A DNA stretch of 64,000 nt from Nemertoderma westbladi (taxonomy: Eukaryota; Xenacoelomorpha; Nemertodermatida; Nemertodermatidae), in contig JAUCBJ010008596.1 in the NCBI GenBank assembly GCA_032718475.1, positions 1 through 64,000 of the forward strand. Direction: 5' to 3'. The notes under the pieces are model-generated. The model searched no databases, had not been told where the DNA came from, and saw nothing but the letters and a program-made list of their open reading frames with translations. Shown piece after piece: positions 21,029-29,959 of this stretch (the stretch's first letter is position 1; every line of letters starts with the position of its first letter). The translations under genes were made by a program, and so were the position numbers.

Positions 21029-24000
21029 ATGGAGGAACAAGCTCAACTTCTAGTGATGCAGGCAGCAGTAGAGGAAGAGAAGCTACGCGTTGCGAATATA
21101 GCAAGAATCTCTCATCTACAGGAACAAGCTGAATTAGAAGCAGCTGAAGTAGAAAGGTTAGAGCGAGACATTGCCCGACAAGCGGCAGCGGCAGCGGCCG
21201 AGTCAGAGCGACAAGCGGCAGCAGCAGCGGCAGCGGCCGAGTCAGAGCGACAAGCGGCAGCGGCAGCGGCGGAATTAGAACGAGACAGGTTAGTTTCGGA
21301 AGCACGGGCCGAAATGAAAACACGGCAAATAAAGGCTCAATCCGCTATACGACAAGCAGAGTTTGAGGCGCAACAACGACAAACGGAACAACGAGAGAAG
21401 ACAGCTAAACTTCATTTCGAACTCGAGAAGAAGGCGAGAGAATTAGCGAACGCTGAGGAAGATCTGGATCAAAAGGCCCGCGATCGATCGATGAGATCTC
21501 GAGACGGACATGACTTGGACCAGATAGAGGTAAGACATCGCCAAATTCAGGAACGAAAGAAGGAAGGAAGCGTAGGAGCACCCGGACGGGAACGACAATT
21601 AGTAAAAGACTTGTGTCAACGATTCCCACAGGTAACTCATATGTTTGTACCGGTTACGACTAAGGAACCTGTTTCGATTGCGGGTAGTAGTAACATTTCT
21701 CCTATCCATGGCGCGACGGAACACAGGTTTGTTATTCCGGACGAGTTTACCTCGCCAAGAGCAACGTCATCGCCTATTCCGAAAGTCAAGGTAAGTAACC
21801 CACCGATTACAGATCGTAGTAGTTTATTAGTCGGACCTGCACTACTGACGACAAAACAGGTGAGTCCACCTTTGACACCTAAACCCGTTACGCACTACGA
21901 ATACCCAATGACATTTCGGCCTACAAGGCCTTTGGATTCAAACGCGGTCGTCCGACCACCGGTTCAGTTTACATCGCAATCTACGACTTCGAGGAAGACT
22001 TGTGAGCCTACCGAACAACGGAGAACAGAGACGCGACCGATCAACCAATTTGCATCGCAATCTACGACTTCGAGGAAGACTTGTGAGCCTACCGAACAAC
22101 GGAGAACAGAGACGCGACCGATCAACCAATTTGCATCGCAATCTACGACTTCGAGGAAGACTTGTGAGCCTACCGAACAACGGAGAACAGAGACGCGACC
22201 GTTCAACCAGTTTGCATCGCAATCTACGACTTCGAGGAAGACTTGTGAGCCTACCGAACAACGGAGATCAGTGGACGATGTTCCGAAACGAACCGTTAGA
22301 ATTCGTACGACGCAACGAACGCGAGCACGTCGACCACCATATCCAGATGATAGTAGTACTTCGAGCGAATCGGATTACCCAAAACGCGAGGTATTTAGAA
22401 CAGGGGCGGCCGATGAATATAAACGCGAGCGTTCAGACAACTCTTTTGCAGACAACCCTCCACAGAATACACCGACACAGAAGGCGTTACCACCAGCGGG
22501 CGCGATCGGTGCGCAACAGTTCGCCGACATTGTCAACAAGTTGGCCCGGATTGAGGAACGTCTGGAGGAAGGTTACACCGACAGTTCGAGAAATTCCGAA
22601 TTCGAACACAATAGACACCCGAAGGGACCACAAAGACCGGTACCTTCAAACCCCACAAGCAATCAGGGAAAAGCGCCAAGAAGGGAGAACATCAACCAGA
22701 CTACCAACCAAGGACGCGAAACTCTGAACGTTGCCGAGGAGATAGCGAAATTCGCAGCCAGACAGGGATTGCCGGTACAACAACCACCGAAGTTTTCCGG
22801 TAGCTCAAAACACTGGCATACCTTCGTAGACTATATCGAATCCCAGATCGCCGTGTGCGCCTTTACATCACGGGAGAAGTTCAATTACCTGCTCCAAACG
22901 TTGTCAGGAGAACCTAAACGTTTGGCGGAGACCTTCGTTGGTGTACCGGACGCTTTCGAACTAGCGTACGATCGTTTGACTTCGATATACGGAGGTACAG
23001 TGAGTATGGCCAGGTCAGTAATAGAAGAACTCTGTAAGGGAGGGGCTATCACTAAACCCGTCGACTTACTAAAACTGGCTGACGAGATAAAGAACGCTAT
23101 CACTACCTTAAGATCAATTGGACAACTTGATTACGGAAATACCCCTACAGTTTTATTAAAGATAATAGGACGACTCCACCATCGACTTCGTCGGGAGTGG
23201 AGGAAGGTCGAATACCAGCGAGAGGAGCGAGGAGGATTCCTAAAATTAGAAGATGTGTACCTTTTAATATCCAGGGAGGCGGTAGTAGAAACTCGATCTA
23301 ACTATACCGACCAGCACATCGTGGCAGAAGGAATCACATTGCCCTCTTCAAACCGACAAAAACCCCAGACAACATCCACAAAGACGGCCACTTACGCCAC
23401 ACCGACGGAATCACGACAATTCTCAGACGGTAATAGAGTATCTGCGCCCATTGGGACGAAACAGACGAGACAGCAACTCAGCGCTGACTTCAACGGCTGC
23501 CAATACTGCGAACATTTAGGTAAGCGGTATATTGGTCACAAGTTACGAGGTTGTCGACAATTTCGCGAGTTGAACTCAGAAGAACGACGGCTGCAGATAC
23601 GGCCACTGGACTCTTGTTGGCGGTGTACGCGACACGGACACGTCCGTAAGGATTGCCCAAATACCGACACTTGTCCATCCTGTGGACGCAACCACGACGG
23701 TCTGCTCCACACAGACAGCCACACGCCGACGAAACGCTTCGCCAGGGAACACCCGGAAGCAGCAGCGAGATGTGATGCGGCTTACCGAAAACGAGAATCG
23801 AAAACGACTCCGACTTTCGTGACCCATATAGAGGATTGCTTTTCAGAACAATCCGGATCGTCGGACGAAGAATCAGACGACGACGAATATTCTAATGGAG
23901 ACGAACAACCGTCAATCGCGCTCCTGACCACTGACCAACTGAAGGGATTCAGTGTAATCCCGATTAAGATCACTGGCACGAAGGGGAGTAAGAGGATCTA

Positions 24001-27000
24001 CGCGATTCTAGATTCAGCCTCATCTCACAGTTACGTGGATGAAAAGATAGCTGACGTCGTAACGGATCTTAGACAAGGTAAACACGTCAGTTATACAGTA
24101 AGTAGTATGCACGGACAGCGTGCAATACCAGTGACACGAGTTAAGTTGGACTTAGACTCTCTTCTTCCAAAATCGCAACACAGCGAGAGGGAGAGATCTT
24201 TGTTACCCTTTAGAGATCTAACCTTTGCGGCCATGAAGGACTTTAGTAACCTACTAGGTCCAGTGCCGGAACAATCTCTGGAGGACCGTAAGTATTTCAG
24301 ACACCTTGGTGTACCCGAATGTCCTGTCAATTATAGATCGGTAGCAATGCTGATCGGGACGGACCAATTCAACTTACATCAGGTGTGGGAAACCAGACCG
24401 TCGGCAGTTGTAGCAGGAAACGCATACGCCTGCAGAACGCCGATAGGGTGGTATACTCGAGCGCCTGTGCGCACACTAGACGTAAGTGACGAGGAAGACG
24501 ATGTACAGAGTACATGTAGTTTATTAACTACAAATTCAATTCATTCCTTTTCACACGACGTGAACCATACTACACTACAGTCGACAAAACATGACAGACG
24601 TGTAACTAGTATGATAAGTCACAAGGAGCAGCTAACCCACAAGGTGAGTTTAGAAATTGGGGGGAAGACGAGTCAGCTAGAGATTCCATCGACGACAGAT
24701 GATAGGCTTGCGAGTCTACCTACCCCAATAACCTCAACAGTGCCCGTCGATATCGACGATGACGCGTTGAAAATTCATCAGTTGGAACAAGCCGTCTTGG
24801 ACAAAGAATTAACGGAGAAGACTATCAGGTGGTTAGAACAAGATACAGCTGAACCTGGTAGCTACGAACCTTGTATGTCGGAACAGGAGAAACAATCTCT
24901 GAAGATCATGGAGGATACTATCCGACAGACGGAGGACGGACATTACGAGGTGGGTATGTTATGGCGTAGCCAAAGTCCTAAACTTATAAACAACTACCCA
25001 CTGGCTTTAAGACGTCTACACTCAATCCGACAACGTCTATTAAAGGACGAGAAAGCCCATCTGCAGTATAACACTCAGATGGAGACGTATTTGACGAAGG
25101 GATACGCTATCCGAATGACTAACCCGGAGCGAGTGACCGACCAGACATACTACCTGCCACATCACTATGTGAGACATCCCGACAAACCAGATAAAGTACG
25201 CGTAGTCAATGACTGTGCGGCTCTGTTTGAGGGAATGTCCCTCAATAGTGAGTTGATGGATGGACCGAACATGAATAATTATCTTATGGGGGTGATTATG
25301 CGCTTCCGTCAGCGTCAAGTAGCCTTTACTTGCGACGTTGAAGCGATGTTTCACCAAGTAAAAGCGTTAGAGCGAGACAGAGACAGTTTGCGGTTTCTCT
25401 GGTATCCGGAAGGGGACTTAAGTCTACCACCAGCGACTTACCAAATGCAAGTTCGCGTTTTCGGTGCCAGAGACAGCCCGAATTGTACGATGTACGCCTT
25501 GAAGCAAGCCGCTAGAGATCAGAAACATCTGTATGACCCAGAGATAATTAGAATTGTAGAACGTGACTTTTACGTTGATGACGGTTTACAAAGTTGCGAC
25601 ACAGTAGAACGTGCTACAACAGTAGCACATCAATTACGGGACTGCTTGGCGGGCGGAGGTTTTAACCTCACCAAATTCGCCTCAAACAGTGCCGAATTAG
25701 TTGACTCATTCGGAACTACTGAGCGTGGAGGTGGTGACATAGACCTAGAGTTCGAACCACTACCGACGACTAAGGTGTTGGGGCTCTTTTGGGACCCAAA
25801 CACAGACAACTTTCGAGTGAAGGTGAGACTGGACAGTCAAGGAAACACACTGACCAAGAGATCATGCTTGTCAAAGTTGAGCCGATTGTTCGACCCGTTA
25901 GGATTCATCAGTCCAGTGATACTGCAAGCCCGCATTTATATGCGCAGTATATGGAAGGATGGACTAACGTGGGACGAGCCGATCTCATCAGATCAAGTGG
26001 ACTTATGGAAGACCTGGGAGGCGGAATTGTCTTCGTTAGAGGATTATTCCATACCCAGGGTTTACTTTCCATTACAGAGTACATTTCCTGACAACTTGGA
26101 ACTACACTGTTTTTCCGACGCCAGTGACAACGGGTTTGGTGTGGCAGCGTATTTGCGCAGACAAGTAGAATCAGACGAGTTCGATGTTTCGCTCATTACT
26201 TCCAAGGCTAAGACCATGCCTACTAAGTATATGACGACACCACGAGCCGAGCTACAAGCCGCGACCCTGTCAACCACCATCGTGAACCTCATACAGACAG
26301 AACTACAGTCGAGTTTACAGATATTTTATTGGACTGACGCGACATTGGTTTTATTTTACATAAACAACGACACACTCGAATTCAAGACATTCGTAGCTAA
26401 CCGTCGCGCAGAGATTCTAGACCGTTCGATAAAAGAGGATTGGCGACATTGTCCCGGACCACAAAACCCAGCTGATATTGCGTCGCGAGGAATGATGCCT
26501 GAGGAATTCTGTAAACCGGAGAACAAAGAGTTTTGGCAACACGGACCCCAGTTCTTGCAGAAATCGACACAAGATTGGCCTCCGTTATACGACAACAAGT
26601 CCAACACCATTCCTAAGGACGCCGAAATCAAGAAACCAAAAAAGGGGAAGACAAAGAAAAGGACGACGGCGGCGAAACTCAAGAAAAAACCGAAGGCGAA
26701 ATGGAAGGATATAACTTCAAAGGTCAAGAGAGGAAGACTTGCGAGCCTTTCTACACCAGACATATCGCCAGACGGTCAACCAGACACGTTACCAGACGGT
26801 GAACCAGACATGTTACTAGACAGCCAACCAGACATTTTGCCAGACATATCACAAAATGTTCCACCAGACGCTAGTAACACACTGACATACAGTAAAGCCG
26901 CAGTTTCCCTATTGGAGCGGCCTTCTAGTGACAAACAACCAGATACGTTACCAGACGTATCGCCAGACACACTACTAGACAGTCGACTAGACACTAGTAA

Positions 27001-28963
27001 TGTATTGACTAACAATAAAGCCGCAGTTTCCCTATTGGAGCGGCCTTGTATTGACAAACTACCAATTTTGACACACTTGAGCAACCATAAGCACGGTGAA
27101 ACCTCATGTATTACAGATGTGGGTAGTACCTACGCTAATGTAAATACAGGTGTTACTTTGCGCTCAAGAGACATACCGAACTTGCAACCTACGTTGAGAC
27201 CTGGGATTAATGTCGGCAGGAAAATAAGTTTACCGAAACCTGCTGACCCCATAGAGTTCAAACCACCATTAGCGATCGACTTACAAAGTACCGACAATCA
27301 AGGTAAGAAGACAAAGAAGGACAAATTACTTGTAGACCCGGACGGATCAACAGTCAACAAGGGAATACTTACCGGCGGACCCGTGGGCCCTTCTAGTAAT
27401 TCAAAACCTTCCAAGTTCTCCATTGACTTACCTGATGACGTCACAAATACTTATGTCGACCGTATTGTAAACTTAACAGATTCTTGGTCAAACGCTTGCC
27501 GAAAATTAGCGTGGATTGTACGTTTTGTACAATACGTTAAAGGCAAACGTGACTTTACACGTCGACTTACATTGGCTGAGATTGACAGGTGTGAGATTAA
27601 ATTAATTCGCCATTACCAACTGCGATATTTCGCGCGCGAATTCACATCTATAAATCAAGGTCAACCAATCAAGTCGTCACCAATACTGAGTTGGAGTCCA
27701 ATTATTTATAATGGCTTAATTTGTCATAAATCTCGGCTTCAAAACATTGACTTTAACACAAACTTTAGGTACCCAATAATAATACCGCAACATCACGAAC
27801 TACAACGTGCAATGATACTGGACGCACATTTACATCTGAAACACGCTGGAAGACACCACTGTCTTTCCTACTTACGTACTAGATTTGTATTAATTAGACC
27901 CAGTAAAGCATTAAGTTCAGTGACACGTACGTGTATTATTTGTAAAAAGGTACATTCTAGAATAGGTACCCAAGAAATGAGTGAACTACCACAAGCACGA
28001 CTTCAAGCATTCAGACCACCTTTTACAGAGACTGGAATTGATTGCTTTGGTCCCATACATACTAAACGTGGACGTATACTAGTAAAACGCTGGGGACTGA
28101 TTTTCACATGTATGTCCAGTAGGGCAGTTCACATTGAACGTGTGATGGATCTTTCCACCAACGCGTTTATACTAGCACTGCGGCGATTTATCGCTAGACG
28201 CGGACTAGTAAAATGCTTGTACTCAGACCAAGGGACAAACTTCGTTGGTGCTCGGAATGAGATTGCTAGAGCCTTTAAGAAATTAGATCATGATCAAATC
28301 TCGAACGAACTGCAACCTCACAAGATTGTTTGGAAGTTCAATCCTCCAGATAGTCCTTGGAGAGGCGGAGTCTGGGAGAGACTGATTAGATCTATAAAGA
28401 CAGCAATGGCAAAGGTCATTCCAGTAAACCACATATTAACAGACGACCAACTGACAACATTGTTTGTTGAAATCGAGGCAATACTAAATACTAGACCAAT
28501 AGTATTAGTACCCGATGACAAACAATCTCAGTTTGCTTTGACACCGGCACACCTGCTAATGCAGGCACCGACGACTTTGACACCTATTTCTATTCCAATA
28601 GAAAGCGACAGCTACGGTAGAAAAGCGTGGAAAATCACGCAACTACTAGCTAACAAATTCTGGGAAATATGGCAAAACCATTATTTGCCCTCTATTTCTG
28701 CCAGAACAAACTGGTACAATAACACCCGCGCATTAAAGCCGGGAGATCACGTGCTGTTGGCAGAAGTGAATCTAAAAAGACGCTTCTGGATAACAGGTGT
28801 CATTTTAGCCACACATCCATCTATGGATGGAGTGACAAGAACTGTGACAGTACGGACAATTGACGGTCGTACAGTAGACAGACCGACTCAACGTCTCGTA
28901 CTTCTTGAAGAGACTCGTAACGAGTCTGGAGATTACAAATCTCCACCTAATACTAGTAAATAA
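21029..28963 (+). CDS. BEL/Pao Gag-Pol polyprotein, intact 2644 codons
   Basis: Domains in order: Ala/Glu coiled coil (1-170); Pro/Ser/Thr linker with four 27-residue repeats (about 313-415); BEL Gag domain (about 585-760, starting PPKFSGSSKHWHTF); zinc-binding region (about 823-895, with CWRCTRHGHVRKDC); aspartic protease with ILDSASSHSYV (about 992; Asp-Ser-Ala rather than Asp-Ser/Thr-Gly); reverse transcriptase with FYVDDG (about 1513); RNase H beginning CFSDASD (about 1693); a roughly 270-residue low-complexity insert (about 1866-2137); integrase zinc site and DDE triad in GIDCFG (2336), YSDQGTNF (2397) and WERLI (2448); family C-terminal domain to 2644. Catalytic residues look complete. 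It would make element cDNA and integrate it. The ATG at 21029 may not be a real start: translation could come from 20174 through the TGA. Confidence 0.95.
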   Translation: MEEQAQLLVMQAAVEEEKLRVANIARISHLQEQAELEAAEVERLERDIARQAAAAAAESERQAAAAAAAAESERQAAAAAAELERDRLVSEARAEMKTRQIKAQSAIRQAEFEAQQRQTEQREKTAKLHFELEKKARELANAEEDLDQKARDRSMRSRDGHDLDQIEVRHRQIQERKKEGSVGAPGRERQLVKDLCQRFPQVTHMFVPVTTKEPVSIAGSSNISPIHGATEHRFVIPDEFTSPRATSSPIPKVKVSNPPITDRSSLLVGPALLTTKQVSPPLTPKPVTHYEYPMTFRPTRPLDSNAVVRPPVQFTSQSTTSRKTCEPTEQRRTETRPINQFASQSTTSRKTCEPTEQRRTETRPINQFASQSTTSRKTCEPTEQRRTETRPFNQFASQSTTSRKTCEPTEQRRSVDDVPKRTVRIRTTQRTRARRPPYPDDSSTSSESDYPKREVFRTGAADEYKRERSDNSFADNPPQNTPTQKALPPAGAIGAQQFADIVNKLARIEERLEEGYTDSSRNSEFEHNRHPKGPQRPVPSNPTSNQGKAPRRENINQTTNQGRETLNVAEEIAKFAARQGLPVQQPPKFSGSSKHWHTFVDYIESQIAVCAFTSREKFNYLLQTLSGEPKRLAETFVGVPDAFELAYDRLTSIYGGTVSMARSVIEELCKGGAITKPVDLLKLADEIKNAITTLRSIGQLDYGNTPTVLLKIIGRLHHRLRREWRKVEYQREERGGFLKLEDVYLLISREAVVETRSNYTDQHIVAEGITLPSSNRQKPQTTSTKTATYATPTESRQFSDGNRVSAPIGTKQTRQQLSADFNGCQYCEHLGKRYIGHKLRGCRQFRELNSEERRLQIRPLDSCWRCTRHGHVRKDCPNTDTCPSCGRNHDGLLHTDSHTPTKRFAREHPEAAARCDAAYRKRESKTTPTFVTHIEDCFSEQSGSSDEESDDDEYSNGDEQPSIALLTTDQLKGFSVIPIKITGTKGSKRIYAILDSASSHSYVDEKIADVVTDLRQGKHVSYTVSSMHGQRAIPVTRVKLDLDSLLPKSQHSERERSLLPFRDLTFAAMKDFSNLLGPVPEQSLEDRKYFRHLGVPECPVNYRSVAMLIGTDQFNLHQVWETRPSAVVAGNAYACRTPIGWYTRAPVRTLDVSDEEDDVQSTCSLLTTNSIHSFSHDVNHTTLQSTKHDRRVTSMISHKEQLTHKVSLEIGGKTSQLEIPSTTDDRLASLPTPITSTVPVDIDDDALKIHQLEQAVLDKELTEKTIRWLEQDTAEPGSYEPCMSEQEKQSLKIMEDTIRQTEDGHYEVGMLWRSQSPKLINNYPLALRRLHSIRQRLLKDEKAHLQYNTQMETYLTKGYAIRMTNPERVTDQTYYLPHHYVRHPDKPDKVRVVNDCAALFEGMSLNSELMDGPNMNNYLMGVIMRFRQRQVAFTCDVEAMFHQVKALERDRDSLRFLWYPEGDLSLPPATYQMQVRVFGARDSPNCTMYALKQAARDQKHLYDPEIIRIVERDFYVDDGLQSCDTVERATTVAHQLRDCLAGGGFNLTKFASNSAELVDSFGTTERGGGDIDLEFEPLPTTKVLGLFWDPNTDNFRVKVRLDSQGNTLTKRSCLSKLSRLFDPLGFISPVILQARIYMRSIWKDGLTWDEPISSDQVDLWKTWEAELSSLEDYSIPRVYFPLQSTFPDNLELHCFSDASDNGFGVAAYLRRQVESDEFDVSLITSKAKTMPTKYMTTPRAELQAATLSTTIVNLIQTELQSSLQIFYWTDATLVLFYINNDTLEFKTFVANRRAEILDRSIKEDWRHCPGPQNPADIASRGMMPEEFCKPENKEFWQHGPQFLQKSTQDWPPLYDNKSNTIPKDAEIKKPKKGKTKKRTTAAKLKKKPKAKWKDITSKVKRGRLASLSTPDISPDGQPDTLPDGEPDMLLDSQPDILPDISQNVPPDASNTLTYSKAAVSLLERPSSDKQPDTLPDVSPDTLLDSRLDTSNVLTNNKAAVSLLERPCIDKLPILTHLSNHKHGETSCITDVGSTYANVNTGVTLRSRDIPNLQPTLRPGINVGRKISLPKPADPIEFKPPLAIDLQSTDNQGKKTKKDKLLVDPDGSTVNKGILTGGPVGPSSNSKPSKFSIDLPDDVTNTYVDRIVNLTDSWSNACRKLAWIVRFVQYVKGKRDFTRRLTLAEIDRCEIKLIRHYQLRYFAREFTSINQGQPIKSSPILSWSPIIYNGLICHKSRLQNIDFNTNFRYPIIIPQHHELQRAMILDAHLHLKHAGRHHCLSYLRTRFVLIRPSKALSSVTRTCIICKKVHSRIGTQEMSELPQARLQAFRPPFTETGIDCFGPIHTKRGRILVKRWGLIFTCMSSRAVHIERVMDLSTNAFILALRRFIARRGLVKCLYSDQGTNFVGARNEIARAFKKLDHDQISNELQPHKIVWKFNPPDSPWRGGVWERLIRSIKTAMAKVIPVNHILTDDQLTTLFVEIEAILNTRPIVLVPDDKQSQFALTPAHLLMQAPTTLTPISIPIESDSYGRKAWKITQLLANKFWEIWQNHYLPSISARTNWYNNTRALKPGDHVLLAEVNLKRRFWITGVILATHPSMDGVTRTVTVRTIDGRTVDRPTQRLVLLEETRNESGDYKSPPNTSK
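21965..22270 (+). repeat. Four 81-bp tandem repeats in Gag (27-residue unit)
   Basis: GAGGAAGACTTGTGAGCCTA occurs at 21991, 22072, 22153 and 22234 (period 81). Each unit encodes TSRKTCEPTEQRR within a Gln/Ser/Thr-rich stretch. The near identity of units suggests recent expansion by slippage or unequal exchange. Confidence 0.95.
26626..27440 (+). other. Low-complexity insert between RNase H and integrase
   Basis: Within the Gag-Pol frame: a Lys-rich block (KKPKKGKTKKRTTAAKLKKK), then Pro-Asp repeats (PDTLPDG, PDILPD), then two copies of KAAVSLLERP encoded by an identical 31-bp DNA segment (26894 and 27017, 123 bp apart). Most BEL elements have only a short linker here. It may be a tether or nuclear-localisation region; the function is unknown. 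Confidence 0.8.
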
Positions 28964-29623
28964 TTAGGAGTTTACAAATAGATTCCACGTACCTGTACAC
29001 CGTAGTAAGGACAGCGGTAGAATTCCATTGTCTTTATATGTGAACATTGAGGGTAGTACCCTTATGTGTCACATAGGAGCGGGATTTGTAGGTATAAGAA
29101 ATGGAATTCTACTTGGAACTCACAATATTGAGACATTTTCGAAATTTTAGACAATCCATTTGGATTTGAAAAAATTTTAAAATTTTCTCCAGTGAATAGA
29201 TTTCAGGGTACAGTCGGGTGGAACTTAAAATTAGAGAAACAAGAGGAAGACTTGCGAGCCTTTCTTAAAATTTAATTAAAATTTTACACGGTCTTGTTTC
29301 AATAAGTTACATCAAATAAATAGACTCCCCTATATTTATTACTAATTCTTGACTGCTTATTTTCTGATAATAGTTTGGGATCAAAAAGTGAGTATTTTAG
29401 ACTCACAGCCAGTTTAGCCCAAATTCGTTTTTATTTCGGCAAAAAATTTTAGATAAGAAGCAGCGTGTCATTAAAGAAACCTTAGATCTTAGGCTATGGG
29501 TAGGAGGTTAGAGCGTTGTCGAAACCCAAAAGGCAGACGAAACTCTCACGTCTCCTCACAACTAACCACAAACTCTGTTGTATTCCCTCTAGTAGTAATG
29601 ATTATGTAACTACACCTCTAATT
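28964..29623 (+). other. Spacer between pol and the third ORF
   Basis: 660 bp without a good ATG-started frame. It contains one copy of the element's recurring motif (GAAGACTTGCGAGCCT at 29246). It may hold a splice acceptor or promoter for the downstream ORF, but none is clear. Confidence 0.5.
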
Positions 29624-29959
29624 ATGGAGAAAGGGATACAAAGAGAGCCGAGATGGGGATATGATATCCAAGAGGAAGCGGCAGCTTCATTCGAACGATT
29701 TGGAGCAAAAGACTACACTATATTTGGTATAAAGGAATTATCAGAAAGTACAGCGAAGCTCGCAAAGACAGCAATGCCTTTACTTGAGCAGGATTTAGCA
29801 TATTTCGAGACGTGTATCTTCGCTGTGCGGGATCTCTTATCGAAAGACCATCTATGTTTACATTGTTACCCTATGAAGGAGAACGTATCGTGGAAATTAC
29901 GGATGAATCACGGCAGACGCGCGCGCCTATCGGTCACCTTGGTGATGAATTCGAAGTAA
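29624..29959 (+). CDS. Short frame overlapping the zinc-knuckle ORF
   Basis: From ATG 29624, 111 codons to a stop at 29959. The protein begins MEKGIQREPRWGYDIQEEAA and is not recognised. It overlaps the zinc-knuckle frame by 106 bp from that ORF's first ATG (148 bp from its GTG at 29812), in the -1 relation. Both are open across the overlap, so a -1 frameshift or splicing could join them, or a small indel could have split one gene. I see no canonical slippery heptamer. Confidence 0.5.
   Translation: MEKGIQREPRWGYDIQEEAAASFERFGAKDYTIFGIKELSESTAKLAKTAMPLLEQDLAYFETCIFAVRDLLSKDHLCLHCYPMKENVSWKLRMNHGRRARLSVTLVMNSK

Noticed and set aside
21938-22727. Overlapping frames on both strands across the Gag repeats
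   Set aside because: Off-frame readings of the 81-bp coding repeat in Gag-Pol.
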